A stretch of 7,642 bases of DNA, taken from CAZTLI01 sp964614375. Lineage in GTDB: Bacteria > Chloroflexota > Anaerolineae > Aggregatilineales > Phototrophicaceae. A model generated the notes under the pieces. The model did no database searches and was not told the origin of the DNA. It saw nothing but the letters and a program-made list of their open reading frames with translations. Below, piece after piece: positions 1 to 6,466 of this stretch. The first letter of the stretch is position 1, and every line of letters begins with the position of its first letter. The stretch is taken from positions 1 to 7,642 of the forward strand of contig CAZTLI010000263.1 in assembly GCA_964614375.1 (NCBI GenBank), written 5' to 3'. Both the position numbers and the translations under genes were made by a program.

Positions 1-1
1 T

Positions 2-277
2 GTGGATAGCATGAATGCAAATCAATTGGGCGAGGCGCTGTCGGGTGTGATTGATGATGGACAGACGCGATTGGTGCTTGATCTCGCGGGTGTAGATTAT
101 ATGAGTAGTGCCGGATTGCGGGAAATTGTTTCGGCATTAAAGAAAGTGAAACGTGCGACGGGTGACCTTCGTATTGCTCAACCGTCCGAGCGTGTTCGAG
201 AAGTTTTGGAAATGGCGGGGTTGGATAGCATCTTTCAGATATTTGGTTCACAAACGGAAGCCGTTGACAGTTATTGA
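2..277 (+). CDS. STAS-domain anti-sigma factor antagonist (5' truncated)
   Basis: Ninety-one residues of a STAS domain are visible. This cytoplasmic family (SpoIIAA/RsbV type) binds an anti-sigma serine kinase and is switched off when that kinase phosphorylates a conserved serine. The core strand and turn are clear: LVLDLAGVDYMSSAGLRE at residues 24-41. By alignment with the family's DSSGL motif, Ser36 would be the phosphorylated residue; the usual preceding Asp is a Ser here, a variant I know from other STAS proteins. The C-terminal helices (residues 61-77, ERVREVLEMAGL) fit the family. The GTG at position 2 is probably an internal Val (the usual GRVD/GRID segment), so about 15-20 N-terminal residues lie before the window. 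The gene directly downstream is the matching kinase, which supports the assignment. The exact sigma pathway is unknown. Confidence 0.88.
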   Translation: MDSMNANQLGEALSGVIDDGQTRLVLDLAGVDYMSSAGLREIVSALKKVKRATGDLRIAQPSERVREVLEMAGLDSIFQIFGSQTEAVDSY

Positions 278-309
278 GGCTTCTACCCGTAATGAAAGAA
301 CCAGTAGAT

Positions 310-314
310 AGGGA
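310..314 (+). promoter_or_regulatory. Shine-Dalgarno-like AGGGA deciding the anti-sigma start
   Basis: AGGGA lies 4 bases before the ATG at 319. The competing in-frame starts have no comparable site: TTG at 274, which overlaps the upstream TGA as TTGA, and ATG at 292. This is the main reason for choosing 319, together with the fit of the family's N-terminus (residues begin MGIEEHRLRIPAS). The overlap start at 274 remains possible by translational coupling. Confidence 0.4.
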
Positions 315-318
315 CATT

Positions 319-738
319 ATGGGCATAGAAGAACACCGTTTACGGATACCTGCGAGTGTAGATAAAATCGCCAGCGCCTGCGAATTTGTAGCTGATGTTG
401 CTCAACTTGCCGGGCTTGATGATGATGCGGTTTATCATTGTCAGCTATCAGTTGAGGAAATATGCACCAACATTATTGAGCATGGTTATGGCTTTGATGC
501 GACAGACGAAGTCATAGACATCGTTTGTACGATTAAGCCAAATCAATTTGTGATTGTTATTGTTGACGACGCGCCAGCATTTAATCCGCTTGAACTGCCC
601 GACCCGAACCCGGATACCCCGCTGTGGGAGCGAGAAGGGGGTGGTTGGGGCGTTTATTTCGTCAAGAAATTCATGAACAATATCAGCTATCGTTACCAGA
701 ATAATCGCAACCAGATCATTCTGGAAAAACAGCGTTGA
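319..738 (+). CDS. RsbW/SpoIIAB-like anti-sigma serine kinase (HATPase_c_2)
   Basis: This is a small GHKL-fold ATP-binding protein of 139 residues from the ATG at 319, or 154 from the TTG at 274. The family phosphorylates a STAS antagonist and, when the antagonist is unmodified, is sequestered by it so that the bound sigma factor is released. Counting from 274, the N box is LSVEEICTNIIEHGYG (residues 58-73, with Glu62 and Asn66). The G1 region is VDDAPAFNP (97-105), and the G2 glycine loop is EGGGWGVYFVKKF (121-133). The C-terminal strand with NQIILEK (146-152) is also typical. G1 has Ala-Pro where DxG is usual, a variation common in this subfamily. The gene follows the STAS gene closely and is probably co-transcribed with it. 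Histidine kinases share the fold, but there is no HisKA domain, so an anti-sigma role is favoured. No sigma factor is visible in the window. Confidence 0.85.
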   Translation: MGIEEHRLRIPASVDKIASACEFVADVAQLAGLDDDAVYHCQLSVEEICTNIIEHGYGFDATDEVIDIVCTIKPNQFVIVIVDDAPAFNPLELPDPNPDTPLWEREGGGWGVYFVKKFMNNISYRYQNNRNQIILEKQR

Positions 739-746
739 CCTGCGCG

Positions 747-2390
747 TTATGGGTTGGTGCGCCAGCTATCTATATCATCCAGATTTACTGCATTCATGCC
801 CGGTGGTAGATAACGTTGGTCACCTTCACATTCAGCAGCGGTTGGCGGAATGTCTGGGCGCCGTGTGAGGAGCTGGTCTTCTTCATCTGCAAAGTAATTC
901 CACGTTGCCCGCGAGATTTCCTCTAAGATAGGCCATAGCCGCTGGAAATCTTGAAATTCACCCTCTTCCCAGATGTAAACAGCAATCACATAATCACGCC
1001 CGTTCGGTGGATAGACGATACCTGCATCTGCGACCATATCGGAAATCCAGCCATTCTTATGTGAGACACGGACTCCCGGCGGCACGCCTGCTTCTAAAAG
1101 GCGCTGAATATGATTCCCACTCATCAGTTCAAGCATCTGGCGACATTCGCGCTGTGTGAATTCCCCATTCGGGAAGGCGGCAATCAACCCGGACCCGTAA
1201 TTGGCACAATCATAAATCATAGTAAACATTGTGCCGATGTCTTCGGCTGTGATCTGGTTAAAAGGATCGGGATTTGTGTCAAAATTGGGATTAGGAAAGG
1301 TGGGTGGTGCAGGAATAGAACCCAATTGTTCGCCCTGTACACCGAGGAACAGTGGGGCGTTGATATAGGTATTACGTGCGCCGATATATTGTGCAGTATT
1401 GGTGACGCTGGCAATTCCCGGAAAAATGTTGCTGCCGCCGCCTATCAACTGCATTAATAAATTAGATGACGAGTTATTGCTGCATAGGAGCGAATTCGCC
1501 ATCAACCACGCTTCTTCTTGTGATGGCGCAAACGTCAAATGGCGGAAATAATCAATGAGAATCGCCACTTTGATGGTGCTTGCGGCTGAAAAGCTCACAT
1601 CGCCCAGTAGATTAATTTCCTCGCCTGTTTGCAAATCCATGATGTAGATTGAGGCAATGGTCGTTTGTCCATCGTACAAAAATCCCTGTGAATCCAGATA
1701 ATCAATGATTAACGCTTCGAGGGTCGCGAGTGACGGACGCGACGCTTCGCTCGCGCCGATGGGCAAGACGACGGTACGATTCACCGGATCACGCAGCGCG
1801 CTATCGACAAGTTGTATCGCCGCAGCGACATCCAGTTCCACGCCGGGCGTGCCCGGAAATGTCGTTAGCGTGAGGGTATCATAGCCGGGCTGACCACCGG
1901 GACGGTCATAGCGGCGGCTGATTTCGAGCAGAAATTGCTCTAATAAATCTTCTTGATAATCAATCGACAGGGGGACAACATGCGCGGAAAGGTCGTCCTG
2001 CCCGATGAGAAAATGGTAGAAACGTGTCCAGAAACTGCCACCTGTATCCGCAGTGGCGCGTGCTTGCGCCAGCATGTTTCCGCTGTTAATCCGTAAGCCA
2101 ATCGACGCGGGTTCAAGGAGGATGGGGCTATTTTCATAATACAACACAATTGGACTGTTATAGGCCTGTTCCCATGTGGAGACTGCTTCGCCGGGACGCA
2201 TTCCGCCGACATCTACACCAGCGACAGTAATGCCCTGTGAAAGGCGTTCTTCACTATCGCGTTGACTGAAGGAAACCAATTCAAATACAAATAAGCCAAT
2301 CGCAGCGAGGACAAACAATATCGAAATGGCGCGCAGGAGTGAGAAACCGCGTTGGCTGCGTCTTGTATTGAGCTTCACACTTGTGGTCAT
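747..2390 (-). CDS. Membrane-anchored VanW/YoaR-like and beta-lactamase-like serine hydrolase
   Basis: The protein has 547 residues. A basic N-terminus (RSQRG, 11-15) precedes one membrane helix at about 17-40, so the bulk is probably extracytoplasmic. Residues about 53-210 resemble the putative peptidoglycan-binding domain of VanW/YoaR proteins: ITVAGVDVGGMRPGEAV near the start, and an LDVAAA...VVLPI half near 186-211. Residues about 235-500 resemble a class A beta-lactamase/transpeptidase-like domain. Ser271-Thr-Ile-Lys274 forms the SxxK motif (SAASTIKVAILID), Ser304-Asn-Asn306 sits where SDN is expected (CSNNSSSNLLMQL), and His444-Lys-Asn-Gly447-Trp sits where KTG is expected. I cannot find the ExxLN motif of true class A beta-lactamases, so resistance activity is doubtful; a cell-wall hydrolase, an esterase or an inactive binder is as likely. 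The ATG overlaps the stop of the Nudix gene (ATGA). AGGT lies 6 bases upstream of the start. Confidence 0.85.
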   Translation of the reverse strand: MTTSVKLNTRRSQRGFSLLRAISILFVLAAIGLFVFELVSFSQRDSEERLSQGITVAGVDVGGMRPGEAVSTWEQAYNSPIVLYYENSPILLEPASIGLRINSGNMLAQARATADTGGSFWTRFYHFLIGQDDLSAHVVPLSIDYQEDLLEQFLLEISRRYDRPGGQPGYDTLTLTTFPGTPGVELDVAAAIQLVDSALRDPVNRTVVLPIGASEASRPSLATLEALIIDYLDSQGFLYDGQTTIASIYIMDLQTGEEINLLGDVSFSAASTIKVAILIDYFRHLTFAPSQEEAWLMANSLLCSNNSSSNLLMQLIGGGSNIFPGIASVTNTAQYIGARNTYINAPLFLGVQGEQLGSIPAPPTFPNPNFDTNPDPFNQITAEDIGTMFTMIYDCANYGSGLIAAFPNGEFTQRECRQMLELMSGNHIQRLLEAGVPPGVRVSHKNGWISDMVADAGIVYPPNGRDYVIAVYIWEEGEFQDFQRLWPILEEISRATWNYFADEEDQLLTRRPDIPPTAAECEGDQRYLPPGMNAVNLDDIDSWRTNP

Positions 2391-2872
2391 GATTTTACCT
2401 GTTGCCCGATTTCTAATGCGCGATTGATCGCGCGATAGTGGAATTTTTGCAGAGGCGGCAGTTCAGCCGGATGTTGCCAGCGAAAGTCCAATAGCTCATT
2501 ACTGAGACTCCCGACTGCACTTGTGGGGTAACACATAAAGGCAATGTCGATATGCCCACGCCACAGGGTCTCAATAAGCAGCACATCGCCAACATCGACG
2601 GTCATGTCGAGTTCTTCTTTGATTTCGCGCTGGACGGTTGTCGCCGGGTTTTCATTCCGGCCTATCCAACCACCGGGTAATCCCCAGGGTGCGTCGGGAT
2701 GAAAGATATGTTCGACCAGCAGGATATGGCCTTCAGCGTTAAATAACACGCCTACAACACCAACGGAGTATTTGGGTTGAAAGATGCGATACACACGATA
2801 GGCGATAGATACCAAAACGGGGAAACGTTGCAGCGTGTTGGCGAGTTGTCGGCGAAAACCGTTTTGCCTCAT
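2387..2872 (-). CDS. Nudix (NUDT/MutT-type) hydrolase
   Basis: This 161-residue protein contains a Nudix box at residues 68-90. Gly68, Glu74, Arg82-Glu83, Glu86 and Glu87 match the Gx5Ex7REUxEExGU signature, so the divalent-metal ligands are present. The Gly near the end of the signature is Asp89. Family members hydrolyse nucleoside diphosphates linked to another moiety (X); the substrate cannot be read from the sequence. The preceding strand (VGVVGVLFNAEGHILLVEH, 37-55) and the WGLPGGW entry to the box are typical. Residues 1-34 form a basic, hydrophobic helical extension often seen in related Nudix proteins and may touch the membrane. The ATG at 2872 has AGGTGG 3 bases upstream and a good promoter about 36 bases upstream. 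The gene overlaps the hydrolase gene by 4 bp, so the two are probably translationally coupled. Confidence 0.9.
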   Translation of the reverse strand: MRQNGFRRQLANTLQRFPVLVSIAYRVYRIFQPKYSVGVVGVLFNAEGHILLVEHIFHPDAPWGLPGGWIGRNENPATTVQREIKEELDMTVDVGDVLLIETLWRGHIDIAFMCYPTSAVGSLSNELLDFRWQHPAELPPLQKFHYRAINRALEIGQQVKS

Positions 2873-2875
2873 TGA

Positions 2876-2881
2876 CCACCT
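2876..2881 (-). promoter_or_regulatory. Shine-Dalgarno site of the Nudix gene
   Basis: On the minus strand the sequence is AGGTGG, 3 bases before the ATG at 2872. The spacing is shorter than the usual 5-9, but the match is strong and no other in-frame start lies nearby. Confidence 0.5.
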
Positions 2882-2907
2882 GTAAGGACTTGACCGCCCA
2901 AACCCAC

Positions 2908-2936
2908 AGTCTAATAGACAGCAATAGGGGCGTCAA
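2908..2936 (-). promoter_or_regulatory. Sigma70-type promoter for the Nudix-hydrolase operon
   Basis: Read on the minus strand, a TTGACG -35 element (5 of 6 consensus; plus 2931-2936) is followed by a 17-base spacer and a TAGACT -10 element (4 of 6; plus 2908-2913). The predicted transcript would start near 2901, leaving a leader of about 28 bases before the Nudix ATG. Position, spacing and orientation all fit. It is the best promoter match in the intergenic region, but only by eye. Confidence 0.6.
2909..2919. repeat. Perfect 11-bp palindrome GTCTA-A-TAGAC over the leftward -10
   Basis: Two perfect 5-base arms flank one central base. The symmetry does not extend to the next pair of bases. 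The palindrome contains five of the six bases of the leftward -10 element and could be an operator half-site pair, but sequences this short also occur by chance. Confidence 0.35.
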
Positions 2937-2964
2937 CCTTTAGTTCGTTGATGAATCTGGCCTA

Positions 2965-2993
2965 TTGGGGCGACGTTATCTGCCGACTATAAC
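2965..2993 (+). promoter_or_regulatory. Candidate distal promoter for the kinase-LysM operon
   Basis: TTGGGG (2965-2970, 3 of 6 consensus) is followed by a 17-base spacer and TATAAC (2988-2993, 5 of 6). It lies back to back with the leftward promoter, with 28 bases between the two -35 elements. Use would give a leader of about 100 bases before the TTG start of the kinase gene. Confidence 0.45.
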
Positions 2994-3051
2994 GGTGACG
3001 GCTTCTGATCTGGAAACTCGTATGTTACATCCGGTTTGGTTTTTGCAATTA

Positions 3052-3060
3052 TGCTATACT
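3052..3060 (+). promoter_or_regulatory. Candidate proximal extended -10 promoter (TGC-TATACT)
   Basis: TGC directly before TATACT (3055-3060, 5 of 6 consensus) forms an extended -10 element. No good -35 hexamer lies 16-18 bases upstream, as is tolerated by extended -10 promoters. The predicted start is near 3067, about 37 bases before the kinase start. It is an alternative or addition to the distal site. Confidence 0.4.
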
Positions 3061-3075
3061 TCCATAGTAGATGGA
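3061..3075. repeat. Short inverted repeat TCCAT-N5-ATGGA at the proximal start site
   Basis: Two perfect 5-base arms are separated by AGTAG, centred on the expected start site of the proximal promoter. It could be an operator or a weak 5' hairpin. The arms are short, so chance is a fair explanation. Confidence 0.25.
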
Positions 3076-3089
3076 TGTCAATGGGCAGT

Positions 3090-3094
3090 AGGGG
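3090..3094 (+). promoter_or_regulatory. Shine-Dalgarno AGGGG supporting the TTG start of the kinase
   Basis: AGGGG lies 9 bases before the TTG at 3104. In-frame TAG codons at 3089 and 3095 exclude any start further upstream, and the next in-frame Met codons fall inside the first membrane helix. The TTG is therefore the most probable start. Confidence 0.6.
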
Positions 3095-3103
3095 TAGCTT
3101 ACG

Positions 3104-6100
3104 TTGTCTCAAACACCGCTTGATTTCTTAAATATCTTCGTTCGTTCTCCCGGCGATTTGCTGTATTTTTTGGTTGTCATTGCGATGATTCAGGCCGGAC
3201 TGTTCATGGCGTTGGGTCAACGGTTACGGCGTTCGCGTGACCGGAATGCCCGACGCTATACATTGGCGCTATTCGGCACATTGGTGGCGTGGATCTTGTT
3301 GTTGATAGGGGCGCTGGTGACGATTCTGTCGGGACAAGAGGCGACGGCTATCTTACCCCCATTAGACCGTGTGGCAACAGTCATTAGTCTTGTTTTGTTG
3401 GCATGGGCATTCTTGACTGCTGACCACAGTCGTGGTGGTTGGGTGTTGGATACGCTGGTGGTGTTATTGTTAGTGCTGGTCATTGTGGGATATGCCTTTA
3501 CCGTGAATCAATGGGCAGAAATTGATACAGCTACGGATTTTAACCTCAGCCAGTTCGGTGTTGCATGGACGATTGTGCCCGGTGTGCTGGCACTATTGGG
3601 CATGATTATCACCTTGCTCTATGTGCGTTTTATTGTAGATGCGCCCCTGAAGCTCGTATTTTTTGCGCTGCTGCTGCTGGGTTATGGTGCAACGCTGGTC
3701 CAGATGGCGCAGGGCAATCTGATTGGCGATTATGCAGGGACAGCGCGGTTGGCATTTTTGGCGGCGCTGGCGGTGATGCCGATGATAGTCTATCGGATGG
3801 TGGTTGGACATCTCATTACGGAAGCGCGCGCGGCAGGGCAAACGCTTTCCCCTTTAGGGATGACCAAATCGAGCGCGGTTACTGGTGTTTCTTCAGGCGC
3901 GCCGACACAGACTGCCCGCCCAGAGGCGTCTCCTATCGAACGCGAGTCGGTACGATTGCTGCGGGCACTTGGCATTATGCTGGAAAGTGTTGATCCATCG
4001 CAGATTCCCAGCCAGGTTGTCAAAGCGGCGCTGAACGTGCTTAAAGTCGATGTAGGTGCGCTGCTGCGCGTGCAGGACGCCAATTACGCCGACATTGTGA
4101 CTGCCTACGACAAAATTATGGAGCGGGAGATTTCGGGGATTTCATTGAATCTGGATGATCAGCCAACTCTGGTCAATGCGGTTGAACGACAGGCACAGCG
4201 CCCCCTCTTGATTGACCGTAATCCCGCAGAACTCAAAGACCTCTATACACGCTTAGACATTGGTGAATATGGGCCGACCTATTTTCAACCGTTGGTGCAT
4301 CACAACGAGGTGGTTGCGGTACTGGTTGTGGGGATGCCGTATGTGAAACGTGAACTGCTGCGTGTTGATGAAGAACTCCTTAAAGGGTTAGGGGTGATTG
4401 CCAGCAGTCTCATCGCGTTGAGCTATACAGCGGATGATACACGGATGGCAGCTCAGGAACGCGCCATGTATGCCATGTTACAGGGTGTGCGTCCTGATGA
4501 CGTAGAAGACGATCAGGTAGTGGCAGCGCGGCAGGAACTGGAGGCGAGCCTGCAACTCGCGCGAGAGCAAATCACCAGCTTGAATCATCAAGTTCGCGAC
4601 CTCAAACTGGAACTTGATGATGAACGCACACGAATTGTGTCGCTGCTGGGTGATACACAGCAAGGATTAAGTGTGTCCCAGCGCATCATTGCCTTACATG
4701 AAGCGCAAGCGATATTACGTGAAGAACGCGATATGCTCACCAAACGGTTGCAAGAGGCCGATGCGACGCTGGTTGGTGCGACAGCGACCACTTCCGAGGC
4801 GGTTGTCAATAATATGGTCGAATCGCTTCAGAAGGAAAAAGCGGAACTCGAAGCTGAACGAAATCGGTTACAGCAGCAGCTTGATGAATTACGGACGAAA
4901 GACAAGCCGGGACTAAAGCCAGAGGATATTAAACGCATCATTTCCCATGTGACCTCTGAGACAACACGGCTTCAGACCGAACGCGATCAGATAAACGACC
5001 AGCTTTCAGCCGTTCGCGGGCAGTTGGAGGGGTTGGGTATTCAAGTTAAGGATGATAATCTCGCGCAGTTGATTAGTAAGTTATACGAAGAACGCGCGAA
5101 CTTTCAATCGAAGATGGAAGCCCTTAAGACTGAACGCGAGGCTTTTCTGGCGGAGCGCGAGAAGTTGGCAGATGTGATTACACGCGAGAAGGAACGCGAC
5201 GACCGGATAGAGACGTTGCAAACGCAAATCAAGCATCTTGCCGCAGACCGCGAGACCGCTTATAAGCAGCGCGATGCCATACGCGCCGAACGTGATGAAC
5301 TGAATGAACGGCTTGAAGCGGTAAAGAACAGCCGGGTTGAGTTGGTGGCGCAGACATCAAGCCTGGAGTTGCAAGTGAGTGAGCTGACCCAGGAATTGCG
5401 CCGCGTGCGTGAAGACCTGGAGCAGCTTCAAATTGACCAAAATGACTGGTTTGCCGAACGCGACAAATTACTTTTTGAGCAGCAGGCATTGAAGAACGAA
5501 CGCGATAAACTGCGGGTACAGGTTCAGGGCAATGATTTGCAGTTAAAAGAAATTGGGGATAAAGGGTCTGAAAAGCTGCAACAAATGGTGGATGATCTCA
5601 CCAATCAGCGCAAACGCCTCGAACGCGAATTGGCAACCACACGCAACGCGCTGTTGGAAGTGGAAAATCAGCTTGGTCAAGTGCAAAAAGATGCCACAAA
5701 TGGAGATATCGCTCGACACTATCAAGCGCAAAACCCGGAGCTGCTCATCGGCATTGTTCACGATTTACGCACACCGATGACGTCCATCATTGGCTACATC
5801 GACCTGCTGTTGGGCGAGTCGATAGGCATTCTGGGCGAGAAGCAGCGCAAGTTCTTACAGCGTGTTGCGGCGAATGTGTCTCGTCTGGCGACGATGTTGG
5901 ACGACTTACTGCGGATAGCACAGTTGGATACCGGACGCTTTGAATTGATTCCTGAACCTGTGGATATGGTAGCCGTTATCGAAAATGCGATCACCAATGC
6001 CTCAAGTCAATTCCGTGAAAAGGGGTTGACCATGCATCTGGACATTGAAGATACGATGCCGCCTTTACCCGCAGACCGCGATGCCATGACCCAAATCATT

Positions 6101-6463
6101 GGGCAACTGCTGACCAATGCCTATCTGGTTTCGCCGCCGGATACCGAAGTATTTATCACAGCGAAAAAACAGGTCGAACCCGACCCTGATGAAGAAGAAT
6201 TGCAAATTATGCGCCTGTTCGTATCGGTTGAAGATCGGGGCGGCGGCATCGCGCCAGAAAATGAGGCACGAGTCTTCGCCCGCAAATATAAGGCCGATAA
6301 TCCGCTCATACAGGGGTTGGGCGATACCGGCGTTGGATTGTCCATTGCGAAGACATTGGTAGAGGCGCATGGAGGCCGTTTGTGGTTAGAAAGTCACGAA
6401 GGCGTGGGCAGCGCGTTTAAATTTACCAGTCCATATCAGCCAGTTGCCGATCCTGAAGGATAG
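3104..6463 (+). CDS. 7TM-GAF-coiled-coil sensor histidine kinase
   Basis: The protein has 1119 residues. Seven membrane helices lie near 16-37, 53-77, 88-105, 113-133, 154-174, 182-202 and 214-235. The Arg-rich loop at 39-51 puts the N-terminus outside and the C-terminus inside. A linker (about 245-278) leads to a GAF-like domain (about 281-442), a possible small-ligand or dimer module. Residues about 470-870 are a charged coiled coil rich in ERDxL units. The HisKA H box has His886 (IVHDLRTPMTS) as the expected phosphoacceptor. The ATPase domain has an N box with Asn1005 (QLLTNAY), a G1 box DRGGGI (1044-1049) and a G2 box GLGDTGVGLS (1071-1080), so the core residues for autophosphorylation are present. 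An acidic insert (KQVEPDPDEEE, 1022-1032) lies between N and G1. The signal and the response regulator are unknown; no regulator gene is adjacent. The LysM gene follows after 3 bp. Confidence 0.93.
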   Translation: MSQTPLDFLNIFVRSPGDLLYFLVVIAMIQAGLFMALGQRLRRSRDRNARRYTLALFGTLVAWILLLIGALVTILSGQEATAILPPLDRVATVISLVLLAWAFLTADHSRGGWVLDTLVVLLLVLVIVGYAFTVNQWAEIDTATDFNLSQFGVAWTIVPGVLALLGMIITLLYVRFIVDAPLKLVFFALLLLGYGATLVQMAQGNLIGDYAGTARLAFLAALAVMPMIVYRMVVGHLITEARAAGQTLSPLGMTKSSAVTGVSSGAPTQTARPEASPIERESVRLLRALGIMLESVDPSQIPSQVVKAALNVLKVDVGALLRVQDANYADIVTAYDKIMEREISGISLNLDDQPTLVNAVERQAQRPLLIDRNPAELKDLYTRLDIGEYGPTYFQPLVHHNEVVAVLVVGMPYVKRELLRVDEELLKGLGVIASSLIALSYTADDTRMAAQERAMYAMLQGVRPDDVEDDQVVAARQELEASLQLAREQITSLNHQVRDLKLELDDERTRIVSLLGDTQQGLSVSQRIIALHEAQAILREERDMLTKRLQEADATLVGATATTSEAVVNNMVESLQKEKAELEAERNRLQQQLDELRTKDKPGLKPEDIKRIISHVTSETTRLQTERDQINDQLSAVRGQLEGLGIQVKDDNLAQLISKLYEERANFQSKMEALKTEREAFLAEREKLADVITREKERDDRIETLQTQIKHLAADRETAYKQRDAIRAERDELNERLEAVKNSRVELVAQTSSLELQVSELTQELRRVREDLEQLQIDQNDWFAERDKLLFEQQALKNERDKLRVQVQGNDLQLKEIGDKGSEKLQQMVDDLTNQRKRLERELATTRNALLEVENQLGQVQKDATNGDIARHYQAQNPELLIGIVHDLRTPMTSIIGYIDLLLGESIGILGEKQRKFLQRVAANVSRLATMLDDLLRIAQLDTGRFELIPEPVDMVAVIENAITNASSQFREKGLTMHLDIEDTMPPLPADRDAMTQIIGQLLTNAYLVSPPDTEVFITAKKQVEPDPDEEELQIMRLFVSVEDRGGGIAPENEARVFARKYKADNPLIQGLGDTGVGLSIAKTLVEAHGGRLWLESHEGVGSAFKFTSPYQPVADPEG
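4511..5713 (+). other. Segment encoding the long coiled coil of the kinase
   Basis: This segment encodes residues about 470-870. Units of the form ERD/ERE followed by hydrophobic residues recur at residues 541, 585, 626, 677, 684, 697, 729, 785 and 799, with degenerate copies DRE at 715 and QRD at 722. The units at 715, 722, 729, 785 and 799 are all separated by multiples of seven, so that stretch is one unbroken heptad register. Pro/Gly residues near 601-606 (KPGLKP) and a non-heptad stretch near 641-660 break the rod into at least two pieces. At the DNA level the related string GAACGCGA recurs, which suggests internal duplication or strong codon constraint. Confidence 0.75.
6455..6460 (+). 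promoter_or_regulatory. Shine-Dalgarno GAAGGA for the LysM gene
   Basis: GAAGGA lies 6 bases before the ATG at 6467, inside the last codons of the kinase gene. Good match and spacing support this start and translation from the same message as the kinase. Confidence 0.65.
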
Positions 6464-6466
6464 TCT

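Noticed and set aside
739..770. Possible GCGC stem-loop between the convergent genes
   Set aside because: Only a 4-base self-complementary stem without a T-tract; not enough for a terminator call.
1110..1457. Plus-strand open frame of 115 codons opposite the serine hydrolase
   Set aside because: It is antisense to the catalytic domain of the hydrolase, which has clear motifs. No ribosome site or family resemblance was seen.
747..2390. Annotation as an antibiotic-resistance class A beta-lactamase
   Set aside because: The ExxLN motif is not visible, KTG is KNG, and the protein carries a VanW/YoaR-like domain and a membrane anchor. A resistance role is not supported.
3071..3091. Six-codon leader frame (MDVNGQ, stop TAG) before the kinase start
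   Set aside because: No Shine-Dalgarno site precedes its ATG and its peptide has no attenuator-like run of one amino acid. Probably chance.
3565..3993. Plus-strand open frame of 142 codons inside the kinase gene
   Set aside because: It lies wholly inside the kinase membrane and linker region in another frame, has a Cys/Ala/Arg-rich composition and no recognisable domain.
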